DNA of 64,000 nt from Paracoccaceae bacterium (GTDB lineage: Bacteria; Pseudomonadota; Alphaproteobacteria; Rhodobacterales; Rhodobacteraceae). Made by a program: the position numbers and the translations under genes. Below, piece after piece: positions 56,835-64,000 of the stretch (position 1 is the first letter of the stretch; every line of letters begins with the position of its first letter). Location: assembly GCA_020832445.1 (NCBI GenBank), contig JAFIEO010000041.1, positions 1 through 64,000 on the forward strand. Direction: 5' to 3'. The notes beneath the pieces were generated by a model that worked only from the letters and a program-made list of their open reading frames with translations, was not told the origin of the DNA and made no database searches.

Positions 56835-57025
56835 TGGCTACTCCAGTTCCCGGTTCCTGTCGCGTTGTTCGCGACTGCTTTCCTTCGTAAACGGGTGGCT
56901 TTCCCGCCCGCGCGTCGTCCGTCCTGCGTGATCAGAGATGTCTGATTTCACACAAGCGGTATATTATGGTTCTAGAATGTGACATGCGTTTGGGCAACGT
57001 CAATATGTCGCAAATGCGGGTTTTT

Positions 57026-57039
57026 TTGATCTGGATCAA
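57026..57039. promoter_or_regulatory. FNR/FnrL-type box upstream of ctaD
   Basis: TTGAT-CTGG-ATCAA is a perfect match to the FNR consensus TTGAT-N4-ATCAA. It lies between the lipB stop codon and the ctaD start, 192 bp before the latter. It suggests oxygen-responsive control of the aa3 oxidase. Confidence 0.7.
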
Positions 57040-57067
57040 AGGGCCTGTGACATGATGACGCGGCGAA

Positions 57068-57748
57068 TCAAGCGCAGTCTGGTGGTGTGTCGCCAAAGAC
57101 CTGCGCAAAAGCTTGCAGCAGGGCCAGATCGACATCTTCCAGCGTGACCGGCAGCCCAAGATCGACAAGCGATGTGACACCATGTTCCCTGATTCCACAG
57201 GGGATGATTCCGTCGAAATGATCAAGGTCGGGTTCAACATTGATGGACAGGCCGTGAAAGCTGACCCAGCGGCGCAGTTTGATCCCGATTGCGGCAACCT
57301 TGTCTTCGCGCACGGTGCCGTCTGGGGCAGGGGCCTTGTCGGGGCGCATGACCCAGACGCCCACACGGCCCGCGCGCCGTTCGCCGCGAATGCCGAACTG
57401 GTCCAGCGTGGCTATCACCCATTCTTCCATCTGGTGCACAAAGCACCGAACGTCGCGCCCGCGCCGGTTCAGGTCCAGCATCGCATAGGCGACACGCTGG
57501 CCGGGGCCATGGTAGGTATATTGTCCGCCGCGCCCCGCATTGAACACCGGAAACCTGTCGGGGGCAGTCAGATCCTCGGGGCGTGCGCTGGTGCCTGCGG
57601 TGTACAAGGGCGGGTGTTCCAGCAGCCATATCGCCTCAGTGGCGTCACCGGCGGCAATGCGCGCAACGCGGTCTTCCATGGCGCGCAGGGTTTGGGTGTA
57701 ATCCGACAATCCGGGCAGGGTGCGCCATTCGACGGGGGCGGTGGTCAT
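57068..57748 (-). CDS. lipB: Octanoyl-[ACP]:protein N-octanoyltransferase LipB
   Basis: This 226-residue enzyme moves the octanoyl group from acyl carrier protein to lipoyl domains. [22 protein letters not shown] near residue 75 and [37 protein letters not shown] near residue 150 (catalytic Lys and Cys) are the family blocks. I chose the ATG at 57748, 5 bp after GAGG, rather than an ATG five codons earlier. Confidence 0.95.
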   Translation of the reverse strand: MTTAPVEWRTLPGLSDYTQTLRAMEDRVARIAAGDATEAIWLLEHPPLYTAGTSARPEDLTAPDRFPVFNAGRGGQYTYHGPGQRVAYAMLDLNRRGRDVRCFVHQMEEWVIATLDQFGIRGERRAGRVGVWVMRPDKAPAPDGTVREDKVAAIGIKLRRWVSFHGLSINVEPDLDHFDGIIPCGIREHGVTSLVDLGLPVTLEDVDLALLQAFAQVFGDTPPDCA

Positions 57749-57839
57749 GTGATCCTCTTGCATTCGAGCAAAAAAAGAATGGGCCTGTGCGAAAACTCAC
57801 GCTAATGTGACGACATGTTATTTCAGCAGGAGTATTCTG

Positions 57840-59519
57840 ATGTTTGCCAGATATAGCCTAATAGCGGCGCTGTCTATCAGTGTGGCAGTGGTCCCTTTGG
57901 ACCGGGCGCAAGCGCAAGAAGGAATTGTCGGGGGAATTATCGGGGGCATCATTGGCGGCGCGATTGCCAATGACCAGCGCAACCGCACGCAGCGGGCGCA
58001 GCCGCAGGTTCGCCAGCGCACCACAGCGCCGCGCCCCGCCGTCAGCAATGTGCAGCGTGAACAGAACCGGTCCGTGCAGACCGCGCTGAACCATTTTGGC
58101 TGGAATGTGGGCACGGCCGATGGTTCCATCGGGCCAAGATCGCGCGCGGGTATTTCCGAGTATCAGGCGTTTCTGGGTTTCGCCGGAACGGGGCAGTTGT
58201 CGGAATTTGAACGCAACATTTTGCTGACGGCCCATCAACGCGCCATTTCCGGCGGGCCACAGGTGGCGCAAACCGTGTCCAGCCATCCGCAAGGGCTGCG
58301 TGGTCTGGTGCTGGTGGTCCGTGACGAGATGTCGGGCCGCAGCCCTGCGCAAAGTGCGGGCAATTACGGGCTTCCAGCAGCGGTGGCCAGCGCGGTCGAT
58401 GAAATCGCGGCCTCATCCGACCCAAGTGCTGCGCAGCTTGTCCAGCGGGCAGGGTTCATCCAGCTTGCCGATCTGAACGGCGACGGGCGCACCGATTATA
58501 TTCTGGATACATCAGTGACAGGCAGTGCGTTCTGGTGCAGCGCGCAGGCCTGCACGGTGCAAGTGTTCGTATCGACGCCCGAAGGCTATGTGCGCAACGA
58601 TTTTCAGGCATTCAATGTGACACCTGCCATGTTCACCTGCACGCGGGGCACATGCGAGTTGGGCGCACCCCAACAGCCGGTGACTGTGGCTGCCGCCCAG
58701 CCGGCAGTGCCCGCCGTGCCATCGCCCACAACTGACGTCGCGCTGTCTGTGCCATCGGCGCAACCGGCCGCGCGCAACCCTGATGCGGGTTCTGATATTG
58801 GTGCCAGCCCCGCCGCTGCACCCGCGATCCCCAATTTCTTTGGGGGTGGCGCACAGGCCCAACGGTCGCTGGCGTCGCATTGTGACCGTGTGAACCTGTT
58901 GACCAACGCCAATGGTGGCTTTGCCACGCGCGACACCATGACCGACGCGTCACAGGTTCTGAATGAACAATTCTGCCTTGCGCGCACCTATGCCATGGCA
59001 GATGGCGAGGAACTGATTGCGCAGGTGCAGGGGGTGAGCGCGGCGCAGATTACAGAGCAATGCATGGCATTTGCACCTTCGCTGCAACCCTTTGTCTCGG
59101 CGCTGTCGGTCCAGTCCCAAGATGAGGTGATGCAATCTGTCAGTGCATTCGTGCTGCAAACCGGCATGAGCCCGCAACAACTGACCGACACCGCGCGCAT
59201 TTGTCTGGCCGTGGGATATCGTCAGGACAATATGGATGTGGCGGTTGGTGCGGCGCTGTTGCTGACCACCTTGGGGGAACGCGCCTATGGCGAGTTGATG
59301 GGCCACCATCTGGTTCAGGGTTTTGGCGCGACCAGGCGGGATGATCTGGCGCTGGCGTGGTTCGAGTTGGGGTTTGACCCTGCAAAGCGCGCGGTCTTTG
59401 CGCCCATGCAGCCCGAACGTGACAGCCTGTTGCGCGACGCGGTATTCGGCCAGACCCCGCAACAGGCGGCACCTGCCGCACCCGCCACATTGCCGGTTTT
59501 TGCCATCCCGCAGGAGTGA
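57840..59519 (+). CDS. Secreted peptidoglycan-binding-domain protein of unknown function
   Basis: This 559-residue protein has the signal peptide MFARYSLIAALSISVAVVPLDRAQA. A glycine-zipper segment follows (GIVGGIIGGIIGGAIAND). A peptidoglycan-binding-like domain (VQTALNHFGWNVGTADGSIGPRSRAGISEYQAFLGF) lies near residue 80. An EF-hand-like DLNGDGRTDYILDT lies near 220, then a Pro/Ala linker and a helical C-terminal domain with an SEL1-like feel. AGGAG is 8 bp before the start. The role is unknown; cell-envelope location is likely. Confidence 0.75.
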   Translation: MFARYSLIAALSISVAVVPLDRAQAQEGIVGGIIGGIIGGAIANDQRNRTQRAQPQVRQRTTAPRPAVSNVQREQNRSVQTALNHFGWNVGTADGSIGPRSRAGISEYQAFLGFAGTGQLSEFERNILLTAHQRAISGGPQVAQTVSSHPQGLRGLVLVVRDEMSGRSPAQSAGNYGLPAAVASAVDEIAASSDPSAAQLVQRAGFIQLADLNGDGRTDYILDTSVTGSAFWCSAQACTVQVFVSTPEGYVRNDFQAFNVTPAMFTCTRGTCELGAPQQPVTVAAAQPAVPAVPSPTTDVALSVPSAQPAARNPDAGSDIGASPAAAPAIPNFFGGGAQAQRSLASHCDRVNLLTNANGGFATRDTMTDASQVLNEQFCLARTYAMADGEELIAQVQGVSAAQITEQCMAFAPSLQPFVSALSVQSQDEVMQSVSAFVLQTGMSPQQLTDTARICLAVGYRQDNMDVAVGAALLLTTLGERAYGELMGHHLVQGFGATRRDDLALAWFELGFDPAKRAVFAPMQPERDSLLRDAVFGQTPQQAAPAAPATLPVFAIPQE

Positions 59520-59540
59520 TCTTGCACGTCATCAATTGCC

Positions 59541-59584
59541 GACAAATCAAGGGCGCGCTGTTACTTGCGCGCCCTTGATTTGTC
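59541..59584 (+). terminator. Long perfect hairpin after the peptidoglycan-binding protein gene
   Basis: GACAAATCAAGGGCGCGC, an 8-nt loop TGTTACTT and GCGCGCCCTTGATTTGTC make a perfect 18-bp stem. It starts 21 bp after the stop codon. It is a strong terminator candidate although the T-rich part lies within the stem. Confidence 0.75.
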
Positions 59585-59680
59585 CGCAGGTCCGTGATGT
59601 TGGTGCTTTCGTAAGATCGGCGCGTTTTTCCCCTTCACAAGCGCCAAGTGACCGAGTATGACGCCGCAACCAAGTCATGT

Positions 59681-59767
59681 GCGGTCGTGGCGGAATTGGT
59701 AGACGCGCAGCGTTGAGGTCGCTGTGGGGTAACTCCCGTGGAAGTTCGAGTCTTCTCGACCGCACCA
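59681..59767 (+). tRNA. tRNA-Leu (anticodon GAG)
   Basis: The acceptor stem GCGGTCG pairs with CGACCGC, followed by A and an encoded CCA. The D-loop region (GGCGGAATTGGTAGACGC) and a T-arm with GTTCGAGTC are present. A long variable arm (GTGGGGTAACTCCCGT) marks a class II tRNA. The anticodon loop TTGAGGT has GAG at 59715-59717, reading CUC and CUU leucine codons. Confidence 0.95.
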
Positions 59768-60027
59768 TTTTTCCAAACTTCAGGCATTTTTCTGGACTGG
59801 AACAAGTCCATGAACGGTATCAATGCGCCTCTGAATGGCAGTTGAATTGTCCTGCATGCATGATTATTGCAGCCTATGTGCCTGCTTTTGGATGATTTTG
59901 CCGTAAATCCTACTGAATTAAACTATAATCCGGTATATTCCGAGTTACCGGTTGCAATGTGGGGGGGCGTTGGTTTTACTAGTGGCATGAAAAGAGCGGA
60001 ATACCGCCGATACACGGGGAGATCAGC
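59768..60027. other. Leader region of the polyamine-type ABC transporter operon
   Basis: This 260-bp gap has no gene. TATAAT (59924-59929) is a good -10 sequence, but no well-spaced -35 is visible; TTGCCG lies 20 bp upstream of it. Just before the transporter gene GGGGAGATC serves as ribosome-binding site. No tRNA-derived repeat that would mark an integration site is seen. Confidence 0.4.
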
Positions 60028-61131
60028 GTGAGCGCACCTGAAAAGCGCGACGGATTTGTCGTATTTGATGGCGTCCAGAAAAGCTATGATGGCGAAACAC
60101 TGGTGGTCAAAGACTTAAACCTTTCTGTCGCCAGGGGAGAGTTTTTAACCATGCTTGGCCCGTCGGGGTCCGGCAAAACAACCTGCCTTATGATGCTGGC
60201 AGGGTTCGAGACTGCAACACATGGCGAAATCCTGCTGGATGGGCGCCCGATCAATTCGGTGCCCCCGCATAAACGCGGCATCGGGATGGTGTTTCAGAAC
60301 TACGCCTTGTTTCCGCATATGACCGTCGGTGAAAACCTGTCCTTTCCGCTTGAAGTGCGCGGGCTTGGCAAATCCGACAGGGAAAAGAAAATCATGCGCG
60401 CGCTGGACATGGTGCAGATGGGGGCATTTGCCAACCGCAGGCCAGCGCAGCTTTCCGGTGGCCAGCAACAGCGTATCGCACTTGCCCGCGCACTGGTATT
60501 TGAACCCGAACTGGTGTTGATGGACGAACCGCTGGGCGCGCTGGACAAACAGCTGCGCGAACATATGCAGTTTGAAATCACCCGCCTTGCGCATGATCTG
60601 GGCATCACAACAGTCTATGTCACGCATGACCAGACCGAAGCGCTGACCATGTCCGACAATGTCGCCGTGTTTGATGACGGGCGTATCCAGCAGCTTGACC
60701 CGCCTGATGTGCTTTATGAAGCGCCGTGCAACAGCTTCGTTGCGCAGTTCATCGGTGAAAACAATACTTTAAACGGCATTGTTAAAGAGATTAAGGGCGA
60801 AACCTGCATTGTTGAACTTGACGGTGGCGAAGTGATCGATGCCAAGCCAGTCAATGTGCAAAAAGTTGGGGAACGCACAACTGTTTCCATTCGTCCCGAA
60901 CGGGTCGAGGCCAACAAAAGCAGGCTGGATGACGATGCCCACACAATCAAGGCCGAGGTGATGGAATTCATCTATATGGGCGATGTGTTCCGCACGCGCC
61001 TGAAAGTAGCCGGAAATGAGAATTTTATCATGAAAACCCGCAACGCACCCGATCAGGTGCGCCACAAGCCGGGGGACATGATAGAAATCGGCTGGATGCC
61101 GACAGATTGTCGCGCGCTCGACCACGCTTAG
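60028..61131 (+). CDS. potA: Spermidine/putrescine-type ABC transporter ATP-binding protein
   Basis: This 367-residue importer ATPase has Walker A MLGPSGSGKTTCLMMLAGFE near residue 43. Then follow GMVFQNYALFPHMTV, the signature LSGGQQQRIALARAL near residue 140, and Walker B LVLMDEPLGALD. The C-terminal TOBE domain includes VSIRPERVEANK. The start codon is GTG after GGGGAGATC. The family transports polyamines or related cations; the true substrate is unproven. The binding protein and permeases follow. Confidence 0.88.
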   Translation: MSAPEKRDGFVVFDGVQKSYDGETLVVKDLNLSVARGEFLTMLGPSGSGKTTCLMMLAGFETATHGEILLDGRPINSVPPHKRGIGMVFQNYALFPHMTVGENLSFPLEVRGLGKSDREKKIMRALDMVQMGAFANRRPAQLSGGQQQRIALARALVFEPELVLMDEPLGALDKQLREHMQFEITRLAHDLGITTVYVTHDQTEALTMSDNVAVFDDGRIQQLDPPDVLYEAPCNSFVAQFIGENNTLNGIVKEIKGETCIVELDGGEVIDAKPVNVQKVGERTTVSIRPERVEANKSRLDDDAHTIKAEVMEFIYMGDVFRTRLKVAGNENFIMKTRNAPDQVRHKPGDMIEIGWMPTDCRALDHA

Positions 61132-61230
61132 GGCGGGGCGCGCGGCCAACAATTGCATGGACCGGGGACGGGACAGCTTGCAAAACGCCAGATCAACTCT
61201 GGCGAGATTAACCAACCTAGGAGGCTATCT

Positions 61231-62334
61231 ATGTCATCGACTACAAAACTGTTTGGTCTAAGTGCCGCTGCCAGTGTTCTGGCACTCAGCGCAGCCGCGC
61301 AAGACCCGGTTTCGCTGACCATCGTATCATGGGGCGGCGCCTATACTGCCAGCCAGCAACGCGCTTATCATGAACCATACATGGAAGCGAACCCGCATGT
61401 AACAATCAACAATGACGACGGGTCGGCCAATGCGCTGGCCGGTCTGCGTGCGCAGTCCCAGGCGGGCAACGTGACCTGGGATCTGGTCGACATGCTGCCA
61501 TCGGATGCACAGCTTGCCTGTGACGAAGGCATCATCATGCAGATCGATCATGATGAAATGCTGGCCGCAGCCCCCGATGGCACACCTGCCAGCGAGGATT
61601 TCCTGCCCGGCAGCCTTGGGGAATGCTTCATTCCGCAAATCGTGTATTCGACCGTTCTGACCTATCGTCCGGGCGCATTCCCTGATGATGCGCAGCCCAG
61701 CACCATTGCTGATCTGTTCGACACCGAGAACTTCCCGGGTCGTCGCGCATTGCAGGACCGTCCGGGCACAAACATGGAATGGGCGCTTTACGCCGATGGT
61801 GTGGACCCCGAAGATATCTATGATGTGCTCAGCACCCCTGAAGGTGTGGACCGCGCCTTTGCGAAACTGGACACCATAAAAGATGACATCATCTTCTGGA
61901 CAGAAGGTGCGCAGGCACCACAGCTTCTGGCAGATGGCGAAGTGGCCTTTGCCACCGGCTATAACGGCCGTATGTTCGATGCCATCGAAGTCGAAGGCAT
62001 GGATGCGTCCATCATCTGGGATGGTCAGGTCGTCGAATGGGACGGTTGGGTTGTGCCTGCGGACGGTCCGAACCTTGATGTCGTGATGGACTACCTGCAT
62101 TTCGCCACCGACACACAGCGTCTGGCGGATCAGGCCAAGTTCATCAGCTATGGTCCTGCACGTGCATCTTCGGCCGAACTGGTCGGGCAGCATGCCGATC
62201 TGGGAATTGACATGGCACCGCATATGCCAACCAATCCCGACAACTACTTTGCGCCAATCGTTCTGGATAACGACTTCTGGGTCGATTACGGCGACGAGCT
62301 GCGCGAGCGGTTTGCAAACTGGATGCTGCAATAA
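61231..62334 (+). CDS. potD: ABC transporter substrate-binding protein (PotD/PotF-like)
   Basis: This 367-residue periplasmic protein has the signal SSTTKLFGLSAAASVLALSAAA. The mature start DPVSLTIVSWGGAYTASQQRAYHEPYMEANP is typical of spermidine/putrescine-type binding proteins. Further blocks are WDLVDMLPSDAQLACDEGI and FSTGYNGRM-like FATGYNGRMFDAI. AGGAGG lies 8 bp upstream of the ATG at 61231. It is the second gene of the transporter operon. Substrate not proven. Confidence 0.85.
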   Translation: MSSTTKLFGLSAAASVLALSAAAQDPVSLTIVSWGGAYTASQQRAYHEPYMEANPHVTINNDDGSANALAGLRAQSQAGNVTWDLVDMLPSDAQLACDEGIIMQIDHDEMLAAAPDGTPASEDFLPGSLGECFIPQIVYSTVLTYRPGAFPDDAQPSTIADLFDTENFPGRRALQDRPGTNMEWALYADGVDPEDIYDVLSTPEGVDRAFAKLDTIKDDIIFWTEGAQAPQLLADGEVAFATGYNGRMFDAIEVEGMDASIIWDGQVVEWDGWVVPADGPNLDVVMDYLHFATDTQRLADQAKFISYGPARASSAELVGQHADLGIDMAPHMPTNPDNYFAPIVLDNDFWVDYGDELRERFANWMLQ

Positions 62335-62430
62335 TCCTGCATCCCTGACGATTTCGGGCGCGCGCAACCGCGCGCCCGATACCCAGACTGTCTGACCGTC
62401 TGTCCTGCCTATGCTGCAAGGAAATTACCT

Positions 62431-63720
62431 ATGTCTCAGGCCGATGCGACCCAAGCTGCGCCCCCCAAACGTGAAAAACTGTTTACCGCAGATGGCACGC
62501 CACTGCGCAAGGCGCTGGAGCGCGCGAACCGCCGCCGCAAGCTGACCGCGTTGGCACTGGTGGGGCCGCTGCTGGCGTTTATCCTGATCTTTTTTGCCTT
62601 TCCGATTGCACAGATGATGTGGCGGTCGGTTGATAACCCGCAGATCGTTAATGCATTGCCCCGCACGCTTCAGGCACTCGATACCTGGGACGGCCAGGGC
62701 TTGCCGAATGAGGCTGTTTTCGCAGCCCTTCACGCCGATATGATAGAAGACCTTGATCGCCCGCGCCGCGAGCAGACGATCGGTCCGCTTGGCATTCGAC
62801 TGAACTATGAACTTAGTGCCGCGCGCAGTGCGATTTCGCGCACATCGCGTGCAGTGCAGAATTTTGAAGCGCCGTATTCCGACGCGTTCATGGACGCGCA
62901 TCGTTTGTGGGGGCAGCCGGAATTGTGGCGCATTATCAAGCGCGAAGGGCGACCGCTGACACTGTCCTACTACGTTGCGGCAACCGACCGTGAATATGAC
63001 GAGGCAGGAAATATCGTCAAACGGCCAGAGAACCGGCAGATCTACGTCTCGCTTTTCGGTCGAACGCTGGCGCTTAGTCTTGCCATTACCTTCATGACGT
63101 TCGCGCTTGGTTTCCCGATTGCCTATTTCCTGGCGAATATGCCGATGCGCTACGCCAATTTGCTGATGATCGCTGTGCTGTTGCCCTTCTGGACATCGCT
63201 TCTGGTTCGAACATCTGCGTGGATTGTGCTGTTGCAACAACAAGGTGTCATAAACGAATTACTGGTCAATATAGGGTTAATATCGGACGCTAACCGAATA
63301 AGTATGATCTATAACCAGACCGGCACAATCATTGCGATGACGCATATTTTGCTGCCCTTTATGGTGTTGCCGCTATATTCAGTGATGCGCACCATACCTG
63401 TCAGCTACACCCGTGCGGCCAAAAGCCTTGGGGCCACGCCGTGGACTGCATTCCGCCGCGTGTATTTCCCGCAAACATTGCCTGGTATCGGGGCAGGGGG
63501 TGTTTTGGTGTTCATCATCTCCATCGGGTATTACATCACGCCCGCGCTTGTGGGCGGTCAGTCGGGCCGGATGATTTCCAATGAAATCGCACGTCATATC
63601 CAGCAATCGCTGAACTGGGGCCTGGCGGCCGCGCTTGGAACAATGCTGCTTGTGGGCGTTCTGGTGCTGTATTGGCTGTATAACCGGCTTGTCGGCGCTG
63701 ACAGCCTGAAATTTGGGTAA
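62431..63720 (+). CDS. potB: ABC transporter permease (PotB-like)
   Basis: This 429-residue membrane protein has a first hydrophobic segment (LALVGPLLAFILIFFAFPIAQMMW near residue 37). A periplasmic or cytoplasmic insert of about 140 residues follows. The permease core has LSLAITFMTFALGFPIAYFLAN and the EAA-type motif YTRAAKSLGATPWTAFRRVYFPQTLPGIGAG near residue 327. The insert makes it longer than the usual PotB of about 280-300 residues. It is 12 bp upstream of the next permease gene. Confidence 0.88.
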   Translation: MSQADATQAAPPKREKLFTADGTPLRKALERANRRRKLTALALVGPLLAFILIFFAFPIAQMMWRSVDNPQIVNALPRTLQALDTWDGQGLPNEAVFAALHADMIEDLDRPRREQTIGPLGIRLNYELSAARSAISRTSRAVQNFEAPYSDAFMDAHRLWGQPELWRIIKREGRPLTLSYYVAATDREYDEAGNIVKRPENRQIYVSLFGRTLALSLAITFMTFALGFPIAYFLANMPMRYANLLMIAVLLPFWTSLLVRTSAWIVLLQQQGVINELLVNIGLISDANRISMIYNQTGTIIAMTHILLPFMVLPLYSVMRTIPVSYTRAAKSLGATPWTAFRRVYFPQTLPGIGAGGVLVFIISIGYYITPALVGGQSGRMISNEIARHIQQSLNWGLAAALGTMLLVGVLVLYWLYNRLVGADSLKFG

Positions 63721-63732
63721 AGGGGCATAGAG

Positions 63733-64000
63733 ATGGCACTTCCCGCCTATTACACCGCCAAGGACAAGATCTGGCATTATGCCTTTCGGGTGATCTGCTT
63801 TGCTATTTTCTTTTTCTTGCTGGCGCCGATCCTGATCATGATCCCGCTAAGTTTCAATGCGCTGCCCTATTTCACGTTCACGCGCGAAATGCTGACATTG
63901 AACCCCGATGGATTCAGTCTGCGCTGGTATCAGGACTTCTTGGCGTCTGACAGCTGGAAGCGGTCTATTCGCAACTCCTTCGGGATCGGGATCGCGGCGA
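63733..64000 (+). CDS. potC: ABC transporter permease (PotC-like), partial
   Basis: The first 89 codons are present and the gene runs off the window. It starts MALPAYYTAKDKIWHYAFRV, has a hydrophobic segment FAIFFFLLAPILIMIPLSFNA, then LRWYQDFLASDSWKRSIRNSFGIGIA, which matches the start of PotC-type permeases. The ATG at 63733 is 12 bp after the previous gene. It completes the ABC transporter. Confidence 0.85.
   Translation, partial: MALPAYYTAKDKIWHYAFRVICFAIFFFLLAPILIMIPLSFNALPYFTFTREMLTLNPDGFSLRWYQDFLASDSWKRSIRNSFGIGIAA

Noticed and set aside
55866-56945. Long open frame on the plus strand opposite ctaD
   Set aside because: It is a shadow of ctaD; the translation is rich in Arg, Gln and His with no domain.
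59681-60027. tRNA-Leu as an integration site for a genomic island
   Set aside because: No integrase gene and no direct repeat of the tRNA 3' end are visible in the window.

Overview
The window looks like a chromosomal segment of an alphaproteobacterium of the Rhodobacteraceae (Rhodobacterales). The gene families, their order and the GC-rich codon usage support this: an aerobic-type cobalamin pathway (cobK/L/E/M/B/A/F), Sox thiosulfate oxidation genes, a Tad pilus locus, the betIBA-choXWV choline module, fliC-flaF-flbT, an aa3 oxidase subunit I, and a FNR-type box. No plasmid, phage or CRISPR signature is present.

Layout: 0.07-6.1 kb, cobalamin biosynthesis, with cobK divergent from a tightly overlapping cobLEMB-AF series. 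6.5-13.6 kb, a sox cluster soxYZBCDEF that has no soxX or soxA. 13.6-19.4 kb, housekeeping genes (DUF1150-hsp20, a DUF465 gene, purEK, a secreted alpha/beta hydrolase, trxB, an Lrp/AsnC regulator). 19.9-31.9 kb, a Tad (Flp) pilus locus on the minus strand: flp, cpaB, cpaC, an OmpA lipoprotein, tadZ, tadA, tadB, tadC, two TPR lipoproteins, the prepilin peptidase and an AAA ATPase. 32.2-40.1 kb, a lytic transglycosylase, then choline uptake (choXWV) and oxidation to glycine betaine (betIBA). 40.3-41.5 kb, an IS110-family element. 41.7-47.8 kb, flagellar genes (fliK-flgD on the minus strand; flgJ-like, flgN-like, fliC, flaF, flbT and DUF1217 on the plus strand). 48.1-64 kb, cysD-cysNC sulfate activation, gatCA, cell-wall and lipoprotein genes, ctaD, lipB, a tRNA-Leu and a spermidine/putrescine-type ABC transporter cut by the window end.

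The most unusual content is in the spaces between convergent genes. A structured repeat of about 200 bp (called R1 here) occurs four times, each time in a tail-to-tail intergenic region. A second repeat of 108 bp (R2) occurs twice. Its first 44 nt form a hairpin, and a third, diverged copy of that hairpin carries compensatory base changes. The IS110 element sits inside one R2 copy, splitting it 104+4 with a duplicated CT dinucleotide. Its long 5' non-coding end holds strong hairpins and segments complementary to both the target and the donor junction. Joining its two ends would create a -35/-10 pair with a 17-bp spacer. Together these features look like a bridge-RNA system of the IS110 group, here with a transposase broken by a -1 frameshift.

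Regulatory sites seen: a perfect FNR-type box upstream of ctaD, a perfect 16-bp palindrome in front of choX/betI (likely BetI operator), a 16-bp palindrome before cysD, two leader hairpins before the flagellin gene, a good sigma-70 promoter for purE, a heat-shock-like promoter for hsp20, and several hairpin terminators. One of these terminators follows flp and another follows cpaB, which suggests the Tad locus is several transcription units.
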